DNA of 37,258 nucleotides, taken from contig QCVQ01000017.1 of the NCBI GenBank assembly GCA_003210315.1, positions 1-37,258 on the forward strand, in the 5' to 3' direction. Within the stretch, counting starts at the first letter, position 1. Each line of letters opens with the position of its first letter. The position numbers and the translations under genes are program-made. Positions 16,684 to 23,184 of this stretch are shown here, piece after piece. The notes below the pieces were generated by a model that was not told the DNA's origin, ran no database searches, and was given only the letters and a program-made list of their open reading frames with translations. The DNA is from Synechococcus sp. AG-686-F08. GTDB taxonomy: Bacteria > Cyanobacteriota > Cyanobacteriia > PCC-6307 > Cyanobiaceae.

Positions 16684-16851
16684 ATGAAACGAATTACCTT
16701 TGAGTTGAATGATGACCTCCATAAAAAGCTCAAGCTGCTTTGCTATACAGAATCTATGTCAATAGGTTATATCCTTAGGCAGTGTGTTTCTGAATTTTGC
16801 GATAAGCATGATGCGCATTTAATTGAATTAATTGATAATCGATCGAAGTAG
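16684..16851 (+). CDS. 55-aa ribbon-helix-helix protein
   Basis: ATG-started 55-residue frame: MKRITFELNDDLHKKLKLLC, then ESMSIGYILRQCVSEFCDKH. This has the shape of a CopG/Arc-type ribbon-helix-helix DNA-binding protein: a short N-terminal beta strand (KRITFEL), helix A (DDLHKKLKLLCYTES), the turn at MS, and helix B (GYILRQCVSEFC). Such proteins dimerise, pairing strands into a sheet that enters the DNA major groove. No toxin partner follows. It sits between the second AraC gene and the lyase, on the same strand, and is thus a candidate third regulator of the island. Confidence 0.6.
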   Translation: MKRITFELNDDLHKKLKLLCYTESMSIGYILRQCVSEFCDKHDAHLIELIDNRSK

Positions 16852-17033
16852 CTTGTTGGGTTATTGAATTAGATTTACAGCTTCGGCCTTTTGGATTAAT
16901 ATTTATTGCGTAATTGGCTCCTGCTTTTTTTTAATGGCTTAGTAAGTCTGCTTAAGCCTAGCGGGAACAACTTGAGTTGTAGTTAAAACAAGACTGCGCA
17001 TTGAGTTCTCTTGTGAAAACTGAAACTCTGCAT

Positions 17034-17063
17034 TTGTGCAATGCATATGCTGTGCTTGTGCAA
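17034..17063. promoter_or_regulatory. TTGTGCAA direct repeats, 22-bp period
   Basis: TTGTGCAA occurs at 17034-17041 and again at 17056-17063, start to start 22 bases, about two helical turns. The pair lies 91 to 120 bases upstream of the lyase ATG. Direct repeats at about 21 bases are typical of AraC-family sites, so this is a candidate site for the adjacent regulators. A TGAGTTCT at 17002-17009 also occurs in the element upstream of the first AraC gene. The remainder of 16852-17153 holds no gene. Confidence 0.45.
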
Positions 17064-17153
17064 ATAAATTTTGCCATTAGGAGACATATGAAATGTATTT
17101 TCCCCATTTATCTTTGAATTTTTGGGTAAAATTTTTTTAATCGTTTTATCCTT

Positions 17154-18383
17154 ATGGCTGAAAGATTTGATGTTCTTGTTCAAGGGATGAGTGAAAGTGA
17201 CGCTTCAGCACTTTTGTTGGAAAATACTTTAAATGTTCAAAGACCTGCAGATCGTTATTTCGCAGCCACTAGGCTTGGCCTGAGTACCACTGAAGAATCA
17301 CTTGATTTGCTCCTTCATGCTGTTGATAAGCTATCAACCGATGAATTGTATGACAGGATAACTCGTCGCAAATCTATTGAAGCACTTGGAAGGAGAAAAG
17401 ATCTGCGTGCAATACCAACTTTAGTGGGCGCTTTAAACTGTGATGACACCGAGGCTGTCATTAACGCAATTAATTCTCTCGTCCGAATTGGTTGGCAGCC
17501 ACTCCCTGATGATATAGACCTCCTTTTATCACTATTGAATGGTGAAGTTACGCAGATGCGTGCAGTCATTCAAGCTCATACCAGACTAACCATTAGGAAT
17601 TCAAAATCTAAATCTGTTATCTACGCACTTTGTGCTCATGAAAGTGTTTTGGTTTCCGGTGCAGCACGAGCATATCAGGCAAGAATATATGGAAGAGTGG
17701 ATCTTTTAGATCCCTTAGTTCCACAACTTACTGATTTGGTGGCTGGGAAAAGACGTTCAGCCGTAATTGACTTAGGTGATGCTGGTGATGACAGCAGACT
17801 CGCCGATTTGGTGCATGCACCAGTCTCTATGTCTCTCAGGGCAAAAAGTTTCTTTGATATTGTTGATGCTAATAACTCAATTTCCACTTCAAAGAATCAC
17901 ACGCTTCTAGAACAGCTTTTGACTGATAATCCTCAAACTCTTAATTTCAAAGCTGACTGGCAGTGTGATATGGATCCTGGCGAAATAGAGAGAAATCTTA
18001 GTCATAGGGATGAAGCGCGTCAATATGGGGCAGCATTAAGCCTCATGAATATTGATTCAAATACTTGTCTCGAAATTATAGAAAGTATGCAAGAAAGACT
18101 TTGGTCTGATTACGTTACCCATTATTATCTTACCTGTATTATTGGTTTGCGTAGGTTTCACCAAAAAAGTGATTTGGTGAGAGCTGCTCTCTCGGAAACC
18201 ACTCCTCAATATACAAAGTCGAGGATAGCGGCAGCTTGGGCTTGTTTGGAGCTTGAACTTTATGATCAGATGGATCTCATCTATGAGCTTTCTAATTCTG
18301 CCTTTTGGAGACCACTTCGCTGGACTTGCCAACAAGTTATGGCACGTCTGATTGAAAAACAACAAATGAATTATCAGGTTTGA
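17154..18383 (+). CDS. mpeW: E/F-clan phycobilin lyase, MpeW/MpeZ/MpeY type
   Basis: 409 residues of helical HEAT/PBS-lyase-like repeats, starting MAERFDVLVQGMSESDASAL, with the conserved YDRITRRKSIEALGRRKDLR block near residue 65-85, AVIQAHTRLTIRNSKSKS near 138-155 and SGAARAYQARIYGR near 170-183. This is the pattern of the CpeY/MpeY/MpeZ/MpeW group, which attach (and in MpeZ isomerise) a bilin on alpha-phycoerythrin. In CA4 strains MpeZ attaches phycourobilin and MpeW phycoerythrobilin at the same Cys of MpeA. The symbol mpeW is chosen only because the island lies outside any phycobilisome rod region (the CA4-B layout); mpeZ cannot be excluded from the sequence alone. Confidence 0.7.
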   Translation: MAERFDVLVQGMSESDASALLLENTLNVQRPADRYFAATRLGLSTTEESLDLLLHAVDKLSTDELYDRITRRKSIEALGRRKDLRAIPTLVGALNCDDTEAVINAINSLVRIGWQPLPDDIDLLLSLLNGEVTQMRAVIQAHTRLTIRNSKSKSVIYALCAHESVLVSGAARAYQARIYGRVDLLDPLVPQLTDLVAGKRRSAVIDLGDAGDDSRLADLVHAPVSMSLRAKSFFDIVDANNSISTSKNHTLLEQLLTDNPQTLNFKADWQCDMDPGEIERNLSHRDEARQYGAALSLMNIDSNTCLEIIESMQERLWSDYVTHYYLTCIIGLRRFHQKSDLVRAALSETTPQYTKSRIAAAWACLELELYDQMDLIYELSNSAFWRPLRWTCQQVMARLIEKQQMNYQV

Positions 18384-18798
18384 TAAGTGATATTGATTAA
18401 TTAGATAATGCTTGTTCGACTCAGGTTGTTTTGAAATTAGATTAATATTGTTTTTGTAGTTCAATTTATTTTATTGCAGCCATATTCGCTTTGGTGGATT
18501 TGCGAAACCTTTAGACTTGTCCTAGCTCTAGATGTCGTGAGTGGTTGTTAAAGCATCGTCCTGAGATCTGGACTTTGGAGGAGATTTGAGGGAGGTTGCC
18601 TCTTTGTTGATAGTTAGGGACCTATTTTTTCTGAAATTTATAGATCTAAAGTAAATTTTGTTTTTCGGCATGACAAAAGAACCATGCCGATAATTCTGCC
18701 CGATATCTCCGAGAATTCAGAGAAGCTGAGTCCCTGTGTTTGTTTGATTAGTCATGGGTTAGTCAGCATATCTCTTATGCGTGTTGAGTCTTTTTTGA
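18384..18798. other. 415 bases without a gene, contains one perfect hairpin
   Basis: AT-rich, no frame worth calling. The notable structure is the inverted repeat at 18666-18689. No T-run terminator for the lyase gene was found close to its stop. Confidence 0.5.
18666..18689. repeat. Perfect 7-bp inverted repeat, CGGCATG/CATGCCG
   Basis: CGGCATG, ten-base A-rich loop, CATGCCG. The plus-strand T-run precedes rather than follows the stem, so it is not a standard plus-strand terminator; read on the minus strand it is followed by A-rich sequence. A protein site or an RNA structure is possible. Confidence 0.4.
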
Positions 18799-18969
18799 TC
18801 AACCAGCAACAGCAGAGATGCTGTGGGGAGCTTGCGGAAAGCTTGTAGGCATTGGGTCAGGCTTCCCTTCTGCCAACGCTTTGGCACGGATGTACATTTG
18901 GCTCGACGTTGAACCTGCTGCTTCCATCGCCTTGGCGACGACGTCCCAGTTGCGAATTTCTGTGGACAT
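18799..18969 (-). CDS. 56-aa small conserved-looking hypothetical protein
   Basis: ATG-started frame of 56 residues: MSTEIRNWDVVAKAMEAAGS, then SQMYIRAKALAEGKPDPMPT and a final PHSISAVAG. It is soluble, with two predicted helices and a proline-rich end, and its GC-rich codon use matches the core genes rather than the AT-rich island beside it. The composition is highly protein-like. I believe similar short proteins are common in marine picocyanobacteria but cannot name a family or a role. It lies between the lyase and the rplU-rpmA terminator, and may mark the point where core chromosome resumes. Confidence 0.65.
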   Translation of the reverse strand: MSTEIRNWDVVAKAMEAAGSTSSQMYIRAKALAEGKPDPMPTSFPQAPHSISAVAG

Positions 18970-19377
18970 TCGGTGACCCTCGAGGGAAGTGTTTACAAAA
19001 CTTAAAGCCTTTTGAGGCTGCCTGTGGCTGCGGCGGGCATCAATCTGGTTCTGATTGAAGAAGAGGGTCAGTTCATATCAATCGCATCTGTTGCTATGGG
19101 GTATGGGCCCCCAAGATTGAGGCTTTCTCTACAGGCATCAGTAATAGGAGGAGGATGCGAACAGCGTTCTCTCATGAGATAACAAGCCACAGTTCAGAGA
19201 TGTTGTCTCTGAGCGACATGACCATCACAGCCATTCCTTTCTCTTAGATGTTTTTTGGATCGGAGCGATTCAGGCCGTTCTGCGTTTCCATTGCGTTTGC
19301 ACTCATGGCATTAATGACGCAATGTGCCTCATGCTGCAGCGCTTGATTCTAAAATATTGTTTTGATAATTCTATAAA
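18970..19377. other. 408 bases without a convincing gene
   Basis: A plus frame at 19155-19247 (30 residues, MRTAFSHEITSHSSEMLSLS) is preceded by AGGAGGAGG almost touching the ATG; the ribosome site is strong but too close and the peptide unremarkable. Nothing else stands out before the terminator. Confidence 0.45.
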
Positions 19378-19415
19378 AAAAGAGCAATGATCTCAGTAAA
19401 GATCGCTGCTCTTTT
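19378..19415 (-). terminator. Rho-independent terminator of rplU-rpmA
   Basis: AAAAGAGCA pairs perfectly with TGCTCTTTT (9 bp), with an inner GATC/GATC stem across a two-by-two internal loop and an eight-base loop. On the minus strand the stem ends in CTCTTTTTTT, a strong U-tract, 45 bases after the rpmA stop. T and A runs on both sides make it possibly bidirectional. Confidence 0.85.
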
Positions 19416-19460
19416 ATAAACTAGCTTTAATTATTGATGCAGTTGCTTGGTCCGTTTGGA

Positions 19461-19727
19461 TTACTGAGCTGCTGCAACTGTGATGCGCTTGCGATTGCGG
19501 AGTCCGCGGCGGATTGACTCAAACTTGACGATTCCGTCGGTCAACGCAAACAAGGTGTCATCCTTGCCACGACCAACATTGACGCCAGGCATCACCGAGG
19601 TGCCACGTTGGCGGATCAAAATGGAACCAGCCGTCACGCTTTCGCCGCCGTAGGCCTTGACTCCTAGGCGCTTGGAATTGGAATCGCGTCCATTACGGGT
19701 TGAGCCTGTGCCTTTCTTGTGGGCCAT
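19461..19727 (-). CDS. rpmA: 50S ribosomal protein L27
   Basis: 88 residues, [20 protein letters not shown] at the N terminus, then [22 protein letters not shown] and [19 protein letters not shown], all diagnostic of L27. The basic N-terminal tail reaches toward the peptidyl transferase centre. There is no N-terminal extension of the Firmicute processed type. The gene follows rplU by 42 bases on the same strand, the usual bacterial pair, and is followed by a strong terminator. Confidence 0.98.
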   Translation of the reverse strand: MAHKKGTGSTRNGRDSNSKRLGVKAYGGESVTAGSILIRQRGTSVMPGVNVGRGKDDTLFALTDGIVKFESIRRGLRNRKRITVAAAQ

Positions 19728-19769
19728 GAGAAATCAAAGAGGTGGAGAGAATGAAGCTGGTTGAAGCAC

Positions 19770-20147
19770 TCAGCTGATGGCTTTACCGCCAACGGAAATG
19801 GATTCGACCATCACTCGTGTGAGCTCCTGTCTGTGACCATTCTTACGTCGTGTCTTCTTTTTGGGGCGCATTTTGTAGACAATCACTTTTTGACCACGGC
19901 GGTGGGCCATCACCTTGAGTTCCACACTGGCGCCCTCGACGTAAGGCTTGCCAACGGTGGCTACATCACCGTTCTTGACCAAAAGCACCTTGTCGAGGGT
20001 GATCTTGGCGTCCACGTCTGAATGCAGACGGTCGAGATCGTAATAACGGTTGGGTTGTACCCAAAACTGCTGCCCAGACGCTTCGACGATGGCGTATGAG
20101 CCTGTCTCTGGGGTGGTTTGTGAGCTGCTGCTGCTGGTTTCTGCCAT
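19770..20147 (-). CDS. rplU: 50S ribosomal protein L21
   Basis: 125 residues. After a Ser/Thr-rich N-terminal extension of about 15 residues ([16 protein letters not shown]) comes the L21 core: [40 protein letters not shown] and the basic [20 protein letters not shown] followed by [15 protein letters not shown]. It binds 23S rRNA. It is the first gene of the rplU-rpmA pair and diverges from kaiA. The intergenic region carries a hairpin in what would be its 5' leader. Confidence 0.97.
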   Translation of the reverse strand: MAETSSSSSQTTPETGSYAIVEASGQQFWVQPNRYYDLDRLHSDVDAKITLDKVLLVKNGDVATVGKPYVEGASVELKVMAHRRGQKVIVYKMRPKKKTRRKNGHRQELTRVMVESISVGGKAIS

Positions 20148-20169
20148 GGGCTACTGGACGCGAACAGGC

Positions 20170-20191
20170 TCGGTGACTTAGAAGCCACCGA
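20170..20191 (-). promoter_or_regulatory. Hairpin in the rplU leader
   Basis: TCGGTG and CACCGA enclose CTT/AAG, giving a hairpin with one A-C mismatch and a tiny loop, 23 to 44 bases upstream of the rplU ATG. Ribosomal protein genes often carry autoregulatory leader structures; whether this one binds L21 is not known. Confidence 0.35.
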
Positions 20192-20282
20192 TTTGGCCTG
20201 TGCCGCAATCGAAAGACAAACAAAGATCTTCGACCTTCGAGCTCTCTTTCGTCAAGATTCAATTGCACACTTTTCGTTTTGG

Positions 20283-21179
20283 ATGACCAGGCCGGCACTC
20301 ACGATCGCGTTCTTGTTGAGGTCGCCTGAGCTCGAATCGGCTTGCTGTCAGTGGTTACCTGGTAATCGCTACACCCCCGTCGATCTTGGACTGGAGGACT
20401 CAGCGGTCGATGTTGTCTCCGCTTTGGAACGACAACGTGAGGCTGTAGATGCTGTTGTGATTGAGCAATCACTCCTTCAAGACCAGACAAGAGAAGACCT
20501 ATTGGCTCGTGGTTTGCTCTTCCCCGCCGTTGTGGTGGGCGAATTGATGGGTCGTGTCGATTACCACCCCGAAGAAGTTCACCTGCCGGGCGATCAGCTT
20601 GAGCAGCTTGGCTACAACGTTGATGCAGCGATTTCACGCTTCCTTCGCCACGGGCAGAAAGACATTCGCCCTGAGGACGGATCGTCTGAATCCGACCAAG
20701 TTGGCGGGCAGCCCGAGGGAAGTGCTTGGAAGTTGCCGAGCCGCCTACAGGAGAGGCTTGGCTATTTAGGAGTCTTCTACAAGCGAGATCCATCGCGATT
20801 CTTGGCCAATCTTCCACCCCATGAACAGCGTGAGCTGCTGCAGTCGTTGCAGCGCACCTACCGAGATTTGTTGATTGGTTATTTCCGTGACCCTGCTGCT
20901 GCCAACCAGGCTTTAGAGAGTTTTGTAAACACAGCTTTTTTTGGCGACTTACCCATTACCCAAACCGTTGAGATCCATATGAATCTGATTGACGACTTTT
21001 GGAAACAACTCAGACTTGAGGGGCATAAAGACGACTTCCTTCAGGATTACCGCCTTGCACTGCTGGATGTCATGGCTCACCTCTGCGAAATGTACCGACG
21101 GTCAGTTCCTGGAGATATTCCCTTAGTTCCTGCTGGGGCTCAACGCCGACAGCTACAGGATTCAGAGGTGACGTTATGA
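20283..21179 (+). CDS. kaiA: Circadian clock protein KaiA
   Basis: 298 residues from ATG 20283 ([20 protein letters not shown]); the open frame begins 90 bases earlier but that part is not KaiA-like. The N-terminal pseudo-receiver domain (about 1-135) is present ([29 protein letters not shown]), then a linker, then the four-helix C-terminal domain that dimerises and binds Kai[38 protein letters not shown] and [20 protein letters not shown]. KaiA stimulates KaiC autophosphorylation. Its stop overlaps the kaiB start by four bases. A full-length KaiA separates this organism from Prochlorococcus, which lacks kaiA. Confidence 0.97.
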   Translation: MTRPALTIAFLLRSPELESACCQWLPGNRYTPVDLGLEDSAVDVVSALERQREAVDAVVIEQSLLQDQTREDLLARGLLFPAVVVGELMGRVDYHPEEVHLPGDQLEQLGYNVDAAISRFLRHGQKDIRPEDGSSESDQVGGQPEGSAWKLPSRLQERLGYLGVFYKRDPSRFLANLPPHEQRELLQSLQRTYRDLLIGYFRDPAAANQALESFVNTAFFGDLPITQTVEIHMNLIDDFWKQLRLEGHKDDFLQDYRLALLDVMAHLCEMYRRSVPGDIPLVPAGAQRRQLQDSEVTL

Positions 21180-21535
21180 GCCCTAGGAAGACTTATATCC
21201 TCAAGCTTTATGTGGCAGGGAACACCCCGAATTCGATGCGTGCACTCAAAACGCTTCGCAATATTCTTGAAACTGAATTCAAGGGTGTCTATGCCCTAAA
21301 AGTCATTGATGTCTTGAAAAATCCTCAGCTAGCTGAAGAGGACAAGATTCTGGCTACACCCACGTTGTCCAAAATTCTCCCGCCCCCTGTGCGTCGGATT
21401 ATTGGTGACCTTTCTGACCGCGAACGGGTGCTGATCGGACTTGATCTTCTTTACGACGAGCTTGTTGACAACGATCTCAACTCTTCCCTGATGGATGCGT
21501 TCGAAGTCTCGGATAGCGAAGAGGCAGATTCTTAA
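21176..21535 (+). CDS. kaiB: Circadian clock protein KaiB
   Basis: 119 residues: [20 protein letters not shown], then [20 protein letters not shown] and [20 protein letters not shown] followed by [20 protein letters not shown]. This is the thioredoxin-like KaiB core, with an acidic C-terminal tail ([10 protein letters not shown]). KaiB switches fold to bind phosphorylated KaiC and sequester KaiA. It starts inside the kaiA stop (ATGA), consistent with translational coupling. The next gene, kaiC, follows after about 66 bases. Confidence 0.98.
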   Translation: MSPRKTYILKLYVAGNTPNSMRALKTLRNILETEFKGVYALKVIDVLKNPQLAEEDKILATPTLSKILPPPVRRIIGDLSDRERVLIGLDLLYDELVDNDLNSSLMDAFEVSDSEEADS

Positions 21536-21601
21536 GTCACGGGGTGATCTAGAGGGTGCTGTTGATTTTCCTCATTAACGTTGGAGAGCAAGGTTGCGGT
21601 T

Positions 21602-23137
21602 ATGCAGATTTCTAGCTCAAGTGGTTCCCCTCAGATGCAGGTTCAGAAGCTTCCTACTGGAATCGAGGGCTTTGATGATGTGTGCCATGGCGGCTTGCCC
21701 ATTGGACGCAGCACGCTGATTAGCGGAACGTCGGGAACGGGTAAAACCGTTTTTTCCTTGCATTTTCTCCACAATGGAATTGCTCATTACGATGAGCCAG
21801 GAATTTTTGTCACGTTTGAGGAGTCGCCACTCGATATTCTGCGTAATGCTGCAAGTTTTGGTTGGAACTTGCAAGAGATGGTGGAGCAAGACAAGCTCTT
21901 TATTCTTGATGCTTCTCCGGATCCCGATGGTCAGGATGTGGCGGGCAGTTTCGATCTGTCTGGCCTGATTGAAAGAATTAATTACGCCATCCGAAAGTAC
22001 AAAGCCAAAAGGGTGGCGATTGATTCGATCACGGCGGTCTTTCAGCAGTACGACGCGGTGTTTGTAGTGCGACGGGAGATCTTCCGTCTTATCGCCCGCT
22101 TGAAGGAGATCGGTGTCACCACCGTGATGACCACTGAGCGAATTGATGAATATGGTCCTATCGCGCGTTATGGCGTTGAAGAATTTGTCTCTGACAATGT
22201 TGTGATCCTGCGCAATGTGCTGGAGGGCGAGCGACGACGACGGACCGTTGAGATTCTCAAGCTGCGAGGCACCACCCACATGAAAGGTGAGTTCCCATTC
22301 ACGATGGGTGCGCATGGAATCAGCATTTTCCCTCTTGGTGCAATGAGGCTCACGCAGCGTTCATCCAATGTGCGCGTGAGTTCTGGAGTGCCGCGGCTTG
22401 ATGAGATGTGTGGTGGCGGCTATTTCAAGGATTCAATAATCCTCGCGACGGGCGCGACTGGTACAGGTAAGACGTTGTTGGTTTCGAAATTCATTGAGGA
22501 TGCTTGTAGTAATAAGGAAAGGGCAATCTTGTTCGCCTATGAAGAATCACGTGCTCAATTAATGCGTAATGGCACAAGTTGGGGCATTGATTTTGAGCAG
22601 ATGGAGCAAGATGGGCTTTTGAAGATTATTTGCGCTTACCCAGAGTCCACCGGCCTAGAAGACCACTTGCAGATTATTAAAACGGAGATCAGTCAGTTCA
22701 AGCCAACGCGAATGGCTATTGACTCATTGTCTGCGCTGGCTCGTGGCGTAAGTCGTAATGCATTTAGGCAGTTTGTGATTGCATTGACTGGGTATGCTAA
22801 GCAAGAAGAAATTGCTGGCTTTTTTACAAATACTTCCGAAGAGTTTATGGGAAGTCATTCAATCACTGACTCCCATATTTCAACTATTACTGACACTATC
22901 TTGTTGCTCCAGTATGTCGAGATACGTGGTGAAATGGCTCGAGCGATCAATGTTTTCAAAATGCGCGGGTCTTGGCATGATCGTGGTATTCGTGAATTCT
23001 TGATCACGGGCAATGGCCCACAAATTCAAGATTCATTCTCGAACTTCGAGAGAATTATTAGCGGCGTTCCTCATCGAGTCACGATGGATGAGCGCAGTGA
23101 ATTATCTCGTATCGCCCGAGGAGTGGCCCCAGAATAG
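21602..23137 (+). CDS. kaiC: Circadian clock ATPase/kinase KaiC
   Basis: 511 residues from ATG 21602, with AAGG eight bases upstream; an in-frame TTG at 21581 is less likely. Two RecA-like halves are seen: the CI Walker A GTSGTGKT near residue 42 with FVTFEES as catalytic acidic region, and the CII Walker A GATGTGKT near residue 285. The phosphorylation pair is Ser427-Thr428 in DSHISTITDT, equivalent to S431/T432 of the S. elongatus protein. The C-terminal SELSRIARGVAPE tail is the KaiA-binding segment. KaiC is the central oscillator, with ATPase, autokinase and autophosphatase activity. It converges with nblS, 47 bases apart. Confidence 0.98.
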   Translation: MQISSSSGSPQMQVQKLPTGIEGFDDVCHGGLPIGRSTLISGTSGTGKTVFSLHFLHNGIAHYDEPGIFVTFEESPLDILRNAASFGWNLQEMVEQDKLFILDASPDPDGQDVAGSFDLSGLIERINYAIRKYKAKRVAIDSITAVFQQYDAVFVVRREIFRLIARLKEIGVTTVMTTERIDEYGPIARYGVEEFVSDNVVILRNVLEGERRRRTVEILKLRGTTHMKGEFPFTMGAHGISIFPLGAMRLTQRSSNVRVSSGVPRLDEMCGGGYFKDSIILATGATGTGKTLLVSKFIEDACSNKERAILFAYEESRAQLMRNGTSWGIDFEQMEQDGLLKIICAYPESTGLEDHLQIIKTEISQFKPTRMAIDSLSALARGVSRNAFRQFVIALTGYAKQEEIAGFFTNTSEEFMGSHSITDSHISTITDTILLLQYVEIRGEMARAINVFKMRGSWHDRGIREFLITGNGPQIQDSFSNFERIISGVPHRVTMDERSELSRIARGVAPE

Positions 23138-23184
23138 GAGTTAATAGTTTCTGAAGTATGGATGCTGATTGAGTTGGTATCGCG

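Noticed and set aside
16983-17183. 66-aa minus frame, Lys/Asn-rich
   Set aside because: AT-rich sequence easily gives such Lys/Asn frames; it overlaps the lyase start and the TTGTGCAA repeats.
21617-22315. 232-aa minus frame inside kaiC
   Set aside because: Antisense shadow of a strongly conserved coding region.
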